A stretch of DNA of 42,601 bases from Streptomyces sp. RP5T. Its GTDB lineage: Bacteria; Actinomycetota; Actinomycetes; Streptomycetales; Streptomycetaceae. Where the stretch lies: contig NZ_RSAJ01000012.1 of NCBI RefSeq assembly GCF_003933965.1, positions 1 through 42,601 of the forward strand. The letters are read 5' to 3'. This document shows, in pieces, positions 33,315 to 41,414 of the stretch (positions are counted from its first letter, which is position 1; every line of letters begins with the position of its first letter). The notes under the pieces were generated by a model. It saw only the letters and a list, made by a program, of their open reading frames with translations. It did not search any database and had not been told where the DNA came from. The position numbers and the translations under genes were made by a program.

Positions 33315-34025
33315 GTGGCACGGCAGCCGGTTCAGGCGCGAGCTCGGGCGAGGTACGAGGCGATCTTCAAGGCCGCCGCGGAGTTGTTCGCCGAGCAGGG
33401 GTTCGCCGGCACCTCGGTCGACCAGATCCTGGAGCGGGCGGGCGCTTCCAGAGGGTCGTTCTACAACCTCTGGAAGGACAAGGACGAGCTTGCGTACAGC
33501 GTGGTCAAAGAATCTCTGATCATGGACTCGATCACGCCTGCCACGCCCCGTCTGCAGAGCGTCGTCGACGCATCCATCCTCCTGGCGGTGCTTACACCCC
33601 ATGTGACGGTGATCAAAGCTGCGAACCGTCTGGCGACCGAGCAAGGGAAGGCATTCTTCGGATACCTCTGGCGGACCTACACCCCCCTGATCACCGAGCT
33701 GATGACGCAGGCCCGGGACCTGGGCGAACTACAGCCGGGCGTGGACCCCGGCGACTGGGCAGCGCTATGGATCGACGCATGGGTCGGCCTGGACCTGCGC
33801 TTCCGGGAAACCTACGACGACCTACCGGCTGCGGTTCACCGGCTGAACCAGCAGATGGTTCACGCCGTGGCCACCGCGGAGACACTTGCTAGCTTGCAGA
33901 TTTCCACCGGACGCGGCCACGAACTGATCCACAACTCTTCCCACGCAGCCAGCTACTTCGCCTCCGTACAGGCACAGTGGAAAGATAAGCACCGTTCGAC
34001 GCCGACGTCCGCCGCAACAGGCTGA
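33315..34025 (+). CDS. Gamma-butyrolactone-receptor-like TetR regulator (ScbR/ArpA type)
   Basis: A 236-residue repressor. GTG 33315 is preceded by AAGGAGG 4 bases away. Residues about 10-58 form the TetR DNA-binding domain: RYEAIFKAAAELFAEQGFAG, TSVDQILERAGASRGSFYNL and WKDKDELAYSVV. GSFY(N)LW(K)DK is typical of the autoregulator-receptor branch, whose usual text is 'GALYFHFxSKExLA'; this one deviates, so it could be a pseudo-receptor. The ligand-binding half has the tryptophan-containing WAALWIDAWVGLDLR and a C-terminal SYFASVQAQWKD. Such proteins sense small signalling molecules and control antibiotic or plasmid functions. No synthase (AfsA type) is present in the window. Confidence 0.75.
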   Translation: MARQPVQARARARYEAIFKAAAELFAEQGFAGTSVDQILERAGASRGSFYNLWKDKDELAYSVVKESLIMDSITPATPRLQSVVDASILLAVLTPHVTVIKAANRLATEQGKAFFGYLWRTYTPLITELMTQARDLGELQPGVDPGDWAALWIDAWVGLDLRFRETYDDLPAAVHRLNQQMVHAVATAETLASLQISTGRGHELIHNSSHAASYFASVQAQWKDKHRSTPTSAATG

Positions 34026-34240
34026 CGAGCAGGCACTGTTGGCCGTGCCGTAGTTTGCGCTGAGAGCCCTGGCGGGACGCTCAGCAGATGGCCCATACGG
34101 CACCTGGGCGACACCCTCTGGGACCACAGGCACCTTTCTCCCACAGCCCAGAGCACGACGAGAACCGAGACGGCATCCGCCGACACAGACTTGCGGTGAG
34201 CAGCAACTCTTTGGTGTGTAACATGCGGATGCCCGCAACT

Positions 34241-34274
34241 TTTGCCGTACAGTGCGCAGCACCTGTACGGCAAA
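34241..34274. promoter_or_regulatory. Perfect 12-base inverted repeat (operator candidate)
   Basis: TTTGCCGTACAG (34241-34252) and CTGTACGGCAAA (34263-34274) are exact reverse complements around a 10-base spacer containing TGCGCA. The right arm touches the AAAGGAT ribosome-binding site of the gene starting at 34286. The size suits binding of a dimeric regulator, most simply the DNA-binding protein encoded directly downstream. Confidence 0.65.
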
Positions 34275-34285
34275 GGATCATCTAC

Positions 34286-34875
34286 ATGGACGCAGCGGCA
34301 GAGGGCCTGCGCGCGTGGCGCGCCAGTCCTCGACCCCAACCGGCCAAGCCGACAAGGCCTGTTGAGCGGGACGGGGGTACCGATCTCGCCCGTCGGATCG
34401 CGGAGCAGTTCGGCCGGGGCCCGGTTCACGAGGTCAAGACGGTCGTCTACCGGCGTCCCCCTCACGACATGCTCGGCGAGGCCGGCTACTCGCTCGTGTC
34501 GAACTACTTCCTGCGTCGCGTCCTGCCGTACTGCCTGATGCACAACATCATCAGCAAGCTGCAGGCCGCCGTTCTGTCGAACATGATCGGCAGGCAGAAG
34601 AAGGGCAAGATCGAGGCCACCCACGCCGGGCCGCCGCCGAGCTCGCCGTGAAGCGCACCAGTATCGGCCACGTCCTCGACGCGCTGTGCGAGAAGAACCT
34701 CATCCGCAAGGTCAAGAGGTCCTCCTACCAGCTGAACCCCCGCGTCGCGTATAACGGAAACGGCCAGGAGCAGCACGACTTCCTCGCCGAGCTGCGCGCA
34801 CTCGCCCTCGACTCAAAGTTCCCCGACGAACTCGCACCCGAGCTCACGCTGTTCTCGCGGCAAGAACTCGGCTGA
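34286..34875 (+). pseudogene. Frameshifted winged-helix plasmid protein
   Basis: ATG 34286 (AAAGGAT at 7 bases) opens a protein that runs to VLSNMIGRQKKGKIEATH and then loses sense, stopping at 34651. The second half is in another frame: RRAAAELAVKRTSIGHVLDAL, then CEKNLIRKVKRSSYQLNPRVAYNGN, ending RQELG at 34875. One missing base in ACCCACGCCGGG near 34625 would join both into one about 196-residue protein with a helix-turn-helix (RRAAAELAVKRTSIGHVLDAL, a typical HTH) followed by a wing. Function of the family unknown; the context of replication or transfer control is likely. Also possible: a sequencing error or programmed shift. Confidence 0.6.
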
Positions 34876-34894
34876 CCGAAGGGATCCCATCGCC

Positions 34895-35289
34895 ATGATG
34901 ACCACCACGGACTTGCTGGGCATGCTGCACCAACTGCAGCTCACCCCCACGGCGATCGACGTCCTCTCGGTCATGGTCGCGCACCAGGACCCCGGAGGCG
35001 CCGTCGGCATGAAGCAGTCCGAGATCGACGCAGTTCTCGGCGTCGGCCAGGCATCCATGAGCCGCGCCATGGGACTCCTGGTCGACCGCGGCATCGTGCT
35101 GCGCTCCGGCGGCGGCCGCGGCCACCGCTACGCCCTCAACCCCGCCGTGGCCGGCTACGAGTCGCAAGACGAGCTGGAGAAGGAGATGACCCAGCAGCTC
35201 GCCGTTGGCGGCCCTCCCCCGATCAGGGTGCCCGGCTACGCCAAACGCCCCCCAAGCCCGGCAAGGGCGGACTGCAGTCCGTCGCGTAG
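34895..35289 (+). pseudogene. Small winged-helix protein with a frameshift near its end
   Basis: ATG 34895 starts a protein with a MarR-like winged helix: LQLTPTAIDVLSVMVAHQDP, KQSEIDAVLGVGQASMSRAM and LVDRGIVLRSGGGRGHRYALNP. It reads well to about residue 117 (PPPIRVPGYAKRPP) and then runs on in an unnatural frame to 35440. One extra base in the run of six C at about 35250-35255 would give ...PKPGKGGLQSVA and a stop at 35287-35289, directly before a terminator hairpin. I therefore read it as a one-base frameshift or a sequencing error. It follows the other broken winged-helix gene by 19 bases, and both probably formed one regulatory operon. Confidence 0.65.
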
Positions 35290-35310
35290 CGGCCGCCCAC
35301 AACGCAGCGA

Positions 35311-35334
35311 GGCCCCGGCGGGATTGCCGGGGCC
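35311..35334 (+). terminator. Intrinsic terminator
   Basis: GGCCCCGGC (35311-35319) and GCCGGGGCC (35326-35334) form a 9-base-pair hairpin with a 6-base loop, followed by TTCT. It lies 21 bases after the proposed original stop of the winged-helix gene and supports that shorter frame. Confidence 0.75.
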
Positions 35335-35469
35335 TTCTGCACCTGTACGCGAAAGCGTCCACCCCCAGTATGCCCACCCATCTGACAGCCAGCCACCCAG
35401 AGACGGACGGCATCGCCCCGGAGCTCGCCAATCGGGGTGAGAAGGCCGGACTCTTCGACGAGGAAGAGC

Positions 35470-36381
35470 ATGAGCGAATCAGCCCAGTCCGATCGACCCG
35501 AGACTCAAGAGAACGAGCCTCAGGTGATCGCCGACGAAGTGCTCAACGAAGTGGAAAGTCGTCCCGCAGTCGCCGCAGCCAGAGCGCACGCTGAAAGAAA
35601 CATTGCGAAGGCCAAGAGCGGCCGCAACGCGGCTGCCGAAAAGGACGGCTGGACGATCGTGCTCCCCGCAGTATTGGCCGGGCTGGGAGGTCTTTTCCTC
35701 CTAATGTCCTGGGGCATTAACCAGAATATGCCTGCCGAAGACAAGACGGGCCCGGACAGCGGATGGGGGGCCTCCGCGTGCCTGGCCCTCTCTGTCGTGC
35801 TCTTTGTCGTTTACCGCGTTCGTGCAGTCAGCAGGTCGGCGGTGTTTCAGGAACTCGTGCGCGGCGAGGAGCTCAATGTGCGGATGGCAGAACTGGACTT
35901 TGTGCCCGAAACTGATGCACCGCTGTCAGCGAACCGAGCACTCCTCCAGGAATATCACCGTCTGTCCACCAGTCAGGCGCGCGCGGCCTTCCGGCTCGCG
36001 ACGTGGGTGATGGGAGCAGCAGCTCTCCTCGTCCTTGCTGGCGCCGCGGCCGTGGTCGTGACGCACGACACAGCCACCGCGGTCACCCTGGCCTCACTGA
36101 CGGCCTTCATCTCCGCGCTGGGCGGCTATATCTCTTCGACCCTCCTGTCCACCTATCGCGTCTCCGTTGAACAGGCCCGCTTCTACTTCCGCGAACCCCT
36201 GGCAGGCGGCTACCTGCTGGCCGCCGAACATCTCGCCAAGAGACTCGACCCACCGGAACACACGGCTGCCCTCGGACGCGTAGTGGACGGATTCATCCAC
36301 GCGGCCACCAACGTCCCCGGGGCGACGGCCGAGCCGGCCCTTCCCCAAGACCTCCAGCAAGACCCCAGCGAGGGTCCCTAA
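35470..36381 (+). CDS. Membrane protein resembling TRADD-N-associated transmembrane proteins
   Basis: A 303-residue protein. ATG 35470 has GAGGAAGAG just upstream. Two pairs of membrane helices are visible: about 65-88 and 100-118 (ASACLALSVVLFVVYRV), then 178-203 (WVMGAAALLVLAGAAAVVVT) and 207-229 (VTLASLTAFISALGGYISSTLL). The segment YHRLSTSQARAAFRLATW preceding the second pair and the TYRVSVEQARFYFREPLAGG following it fit what I know of the bacterial 'TRADD-N-associated membrane domain' found with effector-associated conflict proteins. Typically the soluble signalling part is separate; none is encoded next door. If the reading is right it is a membrane-acting defence component. Confidence 0.55.
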   Translation: MSESAQSDRPETQENEPQVIADEVLNEVESRPAVAAARAHAERNIAKAKSGRNAAAEKDGWTIVLPAVLAGLGGLFLLMSWGINQNMPAEDKTGPDSGWGASACLALSVVLFVVYRVRAVSRSAVFQELVRGEELNVRMAELDFVPETDAPLSANRALLQEYHRLSTSQARAAFRLATWVMGAAALLVLAGAAAVVVTHDTATAVTLASLTAFISALGGYISSTLLSTYRVSVEQARFYFREPLAGGYLLAAEHLAKRLDPPEHTAALGRVVDGFIHAATNVPGATAEPALPQDLQQDPSEGP

Positions 36382-36870
36382 GCGCCGACCAAGCGGTACT
36401 GGACCGGACGCCGCAGATCCTTTCCCGACCGGTCGACGGATGTGTCTGCCCCGGCGAGTGAGGGGTGTCAGATCGACTCCGATGCGCGTCGGCCCGGACC
36501 CGGCCAGCCGCGCCGTCCTCACCACCACCGCTGGCCCCGCGCCCGACCCCGGCATCTCGCAGCAGCACCCGGGAACACTCACACGATCGGATGAATCGCC
36601 CGCCGGACCCGCCCGCAGTCGCCGCGCCGGCCGCTACGGTGAAACCGTGCCGCCGGACGGATACCGGCCAAACCCGCTCCGCACATGCGGAGATTGACCC
36701 GACAGCAGCTCGCAAGACTGTCTCAGGGTGAACTACCCACCGGCCCGGGAGCGCGCCCTCCGCACATGCGGAGACGACGCAACGGGGCCGCCTGCGCGTC
36801 AGCTTCGGCCCCTTCCGCCGCGCCACAGCGCAAAATCCCCTGCCCGGCCCGCCGGTACCCCGTACCCTGG
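36382..36870. other. Gene-free stretch with a repeated palindrome
   Basis: About 490 bases without a supportable gene. The only structure I see is the pair of identical palindromes described in the next entry. Frames here are low-complexity arginine/proline shadows. Confidence 0.5.
36677..36773. repeat. Two copies of the palindrome CTCCGCACATGCGGAG
   Basis: Exact 16-base copies at 36677-36692 and 36758-36773 (7-base arms, 2-base centre), 81 bases apart. They look like the hairpin core of actinobacterial type I-E CRISPR repeats, but only two exist, the spacing does not fit the usual 61-base period and no cas gene is present. They may instead be operators or small mobile hairpins. Confidence 0.5.
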
Positions 36871-36879
36871 TCGGTCGGC

Positions 36880-37300
36880 ACGGGACCGGCGTCACCGGCC
36901 GGCAGCGGGCGCACCAGGTGCCGCATCGACGGATCCGCCGGGTGGCGATGGGCAGTTGCAGGTCGAACGGGGTTCCGGGCTCCAGGGCGTGGAAAAGTGG
37001 TTGGCCTCGTAGTACGGCGCCACGTGGGGCTTGTGGGTGTGGATGCCGCCGAGCACCGCCTCGTAGCCCTAGCCCTGGCGGGTGTAGGAGCGCTCCAGGT
37101 GGTCGACGAGCCGGTGCCCCAGTCCCTGGCCGCGGGCGCTGTCGGCCACCGACACGGCCTCCAGTTCGACGAGCGTCCGCGACAGCCGCATGCACCACTG
37201 CCGATCCAGTCCCGCCTCCGCCAGCCGCCGGACCGGCGGGATCGCGAGGGTGAGCGCAAGGCGCTCGCAGCCTGGCCAACTGCGGCTGCCGCGGGCGAGG
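36880..37300 (-). pseudogene. GNAT acetyltransferase relic
   Basis: The minus strand encodes the acetyl-CoA-binding core of a GNAT enzyme, TLVELEAVSVADSARGQGLG, then HRLVDHLERSYTRQG. This is followed by a TAG (near 37068) inside the expected chain. After the stop the same frame continues GYEAVLGGIHTHKPHVAPYY and then shifts frame at a TTTT run (near 36996) to FHALEPGTPFDLQLPIATRR. An in-frame stop plus a frameshift, with no clear start, make it a pseudogene. Confidence 0.65.
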
Positions 37301-37312
37301 GGAGGGGCTGGG

Positions 37313-39394
37313 TCACTTGCGGGAGAAGGCAGAGGGCGTCTCCCGATTGCCTGCAACGATGCCGACTACCACCGCACGGTCTGTAGTTGCCCCCTTGGGT
37401 CGGTGCGTGGTGGCCCACGCGAGCTCGTCGGGGCGCAAGTTGCCCTGTGTGTCCTTCTTCGGGGTGAGATCGAGGACAAGAAGCTGCCCGAAGGGGGCGT
37501 TCGTGTTGCTGTACTCGGCGGCCTGGGCGAGGTAGCGGCTCTCGAGGTACGTGTGGTCGTTGTCGGAACCGTCCTGTTTGATCTCGGTCAGATAGCGCAG
37601 GGCGCCGAAGTGCGCCATGACGTCGGCGCGCCCCATGCCGACGTCGACGGGTTCGACGAGAACGACGTTGTGCAGGGGGCCTGCCTGGAGCCACTGGTGG
37701 AAGTCGCGTTGCAGGTCGGCCTCGACGGGTTTGCGCGCTCCCTCTCCCTCGGGCTTGCGCCGGTAGTCGAAGGGAGGCGGAGCCCCTTTCTTCGTCGTAC
37801 CGAAGAGGTTCGTGCGTGTGATGTCGGAGCGGCTCTTGAGGAAGAGGAGCGTCTGCTCCACCAACGCCAAGAACGTCCTGCGCACTTCCCCGGTAAACGA
37901 GGGATGCGCAGACAGCTCGGTCATGAGCTCATCCAACTTGGGCACGATGAGTGGATCGGTGGCTTTGAGGCGGGCGACGTCGCTGTCGTAGGCGAGGCCA
38001 TCAAGGAGAAGCAGCTGCTGGTCGTCCAGGGCGCGGCCGATGCTGAGCGCTCGATCCCGCAGCAGTAGCAGCAGCGTCGGTGCCAGTCGCTGCAGGCGGG
38101 CGATCACTGCCCCGCCGGGGTCGTCGTCATCGCTTCCGTCGCCTGTCGCTGAGGGGGTGGCAGGGTCGCTCTCGCGCTGGGCGGCGGCGTCGACGGCGTT
38201 GAGCAAGGCACTCGCGGTTGCGGTGTCGAAGCTGCGGGCAACGTGCTGGCCCGTCGCCTGGGTGGCATGGCGTAGCTGCGCCAGGAATGCCTGTTGCCGC
38301 AAAAAGCTGTCTTCGATCGCGGGCTGGACCAGAAGAGCCAGGCCCTGACTGGTGTCGTTAGCCAGTGGACAGACGGTGCGGGCGGCGCTATAGGCGGTGA
38401 GGACGGTGTCCAGGGCCTCCCAGGCGTCCAACCAGGCATCTTCCTGGAGGGCAGTGGCCGCGGCGCGCAGCTGGAGGATGAGGCGGTGCCAGGCGATCTC
38501 TGCTGAGCGGCGCGGCTGGAGCCAAGTGGGTTGATGGGTGCGGTGCAGCCAGGCCTCGCGCTGATCCAGAGCGTTGGCGATCTGGTCCGCAGCACCATCG
38601 ATGGCAGCGGCGTCGTGCCGGCCGAAGGCGAGAAGGGCGTCACAGACCGCGGCGTATGTACGGGCGTCGTCGCGGGCCTCCTCGGCCTGGGCGGCGGTCT
38701 CGAATTGCTTGCGGGCCTGTACCAGGTGGGTGGTGATGGAGCCCATGTCCTGGGAGGACAGGGCACGGCGCAGCAGGTCACAGCCGAGCTCGAACATGGC
38801 GTCCACATCGGCGGCTTCGTCGTGGACGAGCTGCTGTAGCAGGGCGCGCACCGTGTCGGCGATGGTGTCCTCATCTGCCCATCGGTCGAGGGTGAGCCCC
38901 AGCAGGCGTGGCAGCCGCTCGAGGAAATCCTCGGGGCCGTCGCTTGGCACGTCCTCGAGGGCCTGCCACACCTTGAAGGGGGTGACCGCGTCGGCGACGG
39001 CCAGGCGGACCGCGCCCTCGAGGCGCGCAGCGGCCAGAAGCGGCGCGCGTTCGATGTGTCCCAGCAGGTCGTCCAGGAGGGCGGTGGTCAGGGACTTGCC
39101 CAGTGACTTGGCGGCCGCGTGGCTGTGCAGCAGGGCGTCCATGGACGCAGTGAGGTGCAGGACGCTCGGCTGTGCGGCCAGTCCTTGCGGGAATGCGGAG
39201 GCCGCGGGCTGCCATTGCGCGTCGCTGCGGTTGTACGCGTCGGCGACGGCTTCGGCCAGGTAGGGGGCGAAGGGGCCGGCGGCGACGTCACCGGCCTGAT
39301 TGGCCACGGTGTCGGGCGTCAGGCCGATGGCAGCAAAGGTGATGGCCTGTCCGTCTGCGGCCAGTTCGGTGAGCCGGTCGGCGAGTTGGGGCAC
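37313..39394 (-). CDS. Large effector-like protein with C-terminal PD-(D/E)XK-type nuclease motif
   Basis: A 693-residue protein. GTG 39394 is preferred (AGGAAAGGA upstream); earlier codons overlap the ATPase gene. Residues 1-560 are mostly helical and of no family I recognise, with repeated heptad-like leucines (for example RLQRLAPTLLLLLRDRALSI). The C-terminal about 130 residues contain ADLQRDFHQWLQ, then GMGRADVMAHFGALRYLTEIKQD: an Asp (about 590) followed by E-x-K (about 603-605), the classical core of PD-(D/E)XK nucleases, and a helix AQAAEYSNTN like the usual Q/E-Y helix. It is the last gene of the three-gene operon, 37 bases after the SMC-like gene, where the toxic effector of ABC-three-component systems normally is. 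DNA cleavage is inferred. Confidence 0.7.
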   Translation of the reverse strand: MPQLADRLTELAADGQAITFAAIGLTPDTVANQAGDVAAGPFAPYLAEAVADAYNRSDAQWQPAASAFPQGLAAQPSVLHLTASMDALLHSHAAAKSLGKSLTTALLDDLLGHIERAPLLAAARLEGAVRLAVADAVTPFKVWQALEDVPSDGPEDFLERLPRLLGLTLDRWADEDTIADTVRALLQQLVHDEAADVDAMFELGCDLLRRALSSQDMGSITTHLVQARKQFETAAQAEEARDDARTYAAVCDALLAFGRHDAAAIDGAADQIANALDQREAWLHRTHQPTWLQPRRSAEIAWHRLILQLRAAATALQEDAWLDAWEALDTVLTAYSAARTVCPLANDTSQGLALLVQPAIEDSFLRQQAFLAQLRHATQATGQHVARSFDTATASALLNAVDAAAQRESDPATPSATGDGSDDDDPGGAVIARLQRLAPTLLLLLRDRALSIGRALDDQQLLLLDGLAYDSDVARLKATDPLIVPKLDELMTELSAHPSFTGEVRRTFLALVEQTLLFLKSRSDITRTNLFGTTKKGAPPPFDYRRKPEGEGARKPVEADLQRDFHQWLQAGPLHNVVLVEPVDVGMGRADVMAHFGALRYLTEIKQDGSDNDHTYLESRYLAQAAEYSNTNAPFGQLLVLDLTPKKDTQGNLRPDELAWATTHRPKGATTDRAVVVGIVAGNRETPSAFSRK

Positions 39395-39431
39395 GGCAAC
39401 CGTCCTTTCCTGCCTGATATCGGGTGTGGAG

Positions 39432-41414
39432 TCACCACAGGGCGGCGCCGGCCTCGGCCTGTCGAATGGTGTCGGCCGGCAGCGTGGCACGGGCGAGATC
39501 GAAGTCCGCGGTAGTGATGACCACCTGCAGGTCGCTCTCGGCGGCAACGGTGGCCAGTTCCGCGAAGAGCTTACGGGCGTCGTCGGGCTGCATCTCCTCG
39601 GACTTGGGGCTGTCGATCAGCAGGAGTCCGGGGTGAGTGGACACGCCGTAACGGCGGCCAACGCGCAGCAGGGCGATGACGACCGCGATACGCAGCCGCA
39701 GTCGCGCGCCGGCGGTTTGGTCCTTGAACCATTCCTGCTTGCTGCCCAGGGGGTAGATCTTCAAGCGGGCGCCGCGGTCGATCGACACCGACTTCAGCGA
39801 GGGCACTCCGAACAGGGTCGCCAGCTCGGCGATCTCCTTGTTGACCTCCTCGAACAATGTCTCGGCGGCCGTCTTGCTGTCCTTCTCCAGCAGATCGGCG
39901 GCGGCTGCGAGGATCTTGATTGTCTTCGCCTCGGCTACGTCCGTGGCTGGTCCTTCCGGCTCACGGAACACGCTGAGCGCGCCTTCCAGCCGCAGCACGT
40001 TCTCCTGAGCGGCAAGACGCGCTGGCAGGTCGGCGGCGGACTGGGCACGTCGCAGGTGTTGCTGAGCGGTCTCCAGCTGGTGAGTGAGGCGGTCGACGAT
40101 CGCCTCCGCCCGTTCCAGTTCCTCTTTGGCGGCAGCTTCGACGGTGGTGCTCGTCTGCAGCCGCTCTTGCGCCTCGGCGGCGACTTCCTGCGGCTCTTCG
40201 TCGTCTCCCGTTACCTCCCGCGCGCACACCGCGCACGTGCGGGCGTGCTGCTCTTGCTGGCGGCGTGCGTCGTCGATCTCCTGGTCGCAGCGCGGGCAGC
40301 TGGCTGGGTTGAGGCCATGGAAGAGGAGGCGGGCTGTGGCGCTTTCGGTGACGTCGTTGAGGAGCTTGGCAGCCTGCTGGCGTTCGCTGCGGGCCCGGCG
40401 GAATACCCGGTTGGCCTCGTCCCATTCGTCTTGTGCGTCGGCCAGGGCCCGGGCGAGTTGGACCGCGTCGTTGGCCAGGTCGACCAGCGACGCGTCGTTC
40501 TCGTCTCCTGGCAGCAGACGGGACAGGCGTGCGTGTGCCTGGGTGAGGTCCGCCTGGAGGCGCTCGCGCTCGGCTGCGCGTTCTTCCGCTTCGGCGGCCG
40601 CCGCGGCCCGGCGTGCTTTGTCCTCGGCGACGCGCACGTCGTGGACGGTTTTGACGCGGGTGAGGGCGGCCGCGGCCGGAAGGTCAAGGAATACCTGCAG
40701 CAGACGGCCCGGTAGTCCGTTGGAAGTGACCTCGCCCAGCAGCGCCTTGTCGCCGCCGGCCGGAAGGTAGACCGCTCCGAAATAGGCGGGCCACCCGTGG
40801 GTCTGGGTGCTGGTTTCTTTGAAGCTGTTGACCAGCGGCTGCAGATCCATGCGGCCCAGCATCAGTTGGGCGATCTGCTCTGCGTAGCTGTCGGTGCTGG
40901 ACGCCCGCAGCAGCGCCGTGATGCCCCGGCCCGGGTCGGGTGACCGTACGCCGGCCAGCGTTGCGAGGTCGCTGCCCGTCAGCACGACGGCCGAGGTGAT
41001 CTCTCCGTCGGCGAGGTCAAGGCGGAACGCCATGGGCTCGCCTGCAACGGTCGCGTCGAGGTCCACCTGGTGCAGCCAGCCGCGGACACGGTTTTGCATC
41101 TCGCTGCGGGGCGTACCGCGAAGACACCAGGTCAGCAGTTCCAGCACCGATGTCTTGCCGCGAAAGTTGGAGGCGACCAGAGCCGTCAGACCGGCAGAGA
41201 ACGCCAGAGGGGTGTCGAAGGGGCCCGGCTCGACGTCACCGGTACGCTCGCCGGCCACTCGCAGCCGGTGTACGTGCAGCGACCGCGGCCGCGCCGGAGA
41301 GATGACCAGCGGCAGCCCGTACTCGGTGAACACGTTGCGGACGTCGTCGACCTTCACGCCTGCCTTGTCGGCGATGCGCGCTTCCAGCAGAGCCTCTGCT
41401 TGTTCTGTGCTCAT
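39432..41414 (-). CDS. SMC/Rad50-like ABC ATPase
   Basis: A 660-residue ATPase. The N-terminal ATPase lobe has the P-loop ASNFRGKTSVLELL (about 81-94), a Rad50/RecN-like 'N-x-x-G-K-S/T' form. Then come a long coiled coil with a CPRC...CAVC pair (about 371-394, like a zinc hook, inside RRQQEQHARTC) and more coiled coil. The second lobe has a signature-like region QTAGARLRLRIAVVIALLRV, Walker B LLLIDSPKSEEM (about 597-606) and the D-loop. ATG 41414 overlaps the upstream stop (ATGA). SMC-like ATPases of this size, with a winged-helix partner and a nuclease-bearing partner, form ABC-three-component/Lamassu-type systems that sense foreign DNA ends or structures and release an effector. Confidence 0.8.
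   Translation of the reverse strand: MSTEQAEALLEARIADKAGVKVDDVRNVFTEYGLPLVISPARPRSLHVHRLRVAGERTGDVEPGPFDTPLAFSAGLTALVASNFRGKTSVLELLTWCLRGTPRSEMQNRVRGWLHQVDLDATVAGEPMAFRLDLADGEITSAVVLTGSDLATLAGVRSPDPGRGITALLRASSTDSYAEQIAQLMLGRMDLQPLVNSFKETSTQTHGWPAYFGAVYLPAGGDKALLGEVTSNGLPGRLLQVFLDLPAAAALTRVKTVHDVRVAEDKARRAAAAAEAEERAAERERLQADLTQAHARLSRLLPGDENDASLVDLANDAVQLARALADAQDEWDEANRVFRRARSERQQAAKLLNDVTESATARLLFHGLNPASCPRCDQEIDDARRQQEQHARTCAVCAREVTGDDEEPQEVAAEAQERLQTSTTVEAAAKEELERAEAIVDRLTHQLETAQQHLRRAQSAADLPARLAAQENVLRLEGALSVFREPEGPATDVAEAKTIKILAAAADLLEKDSKTAAETLFEEVNKEIAELATLFGVPSLKSVSIDRGARLKIYPLGSKQEWFKDQTAGARLRLRIAVVIALLRVGRRYGVSTHPGLLLIDSPKSEEMQPDDARKLFAELATVAAESDLQVVITTADFDLARATLPADTIRQAEAGAALW

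Noticed and set aside
34026-34085. Terminator after the TetR-type gene
   Set aside because: GGCAC/GTGCC and GCTGAG/CTCAGC hairpins are only 5-6 base pairs with long loops; too weak to call.
36660-36800. CRISPR array
   Set aside because: Only two repeat-like palindromes, a period of 81 instead of about 61, and no cas genes, so I list them as a repeat only.
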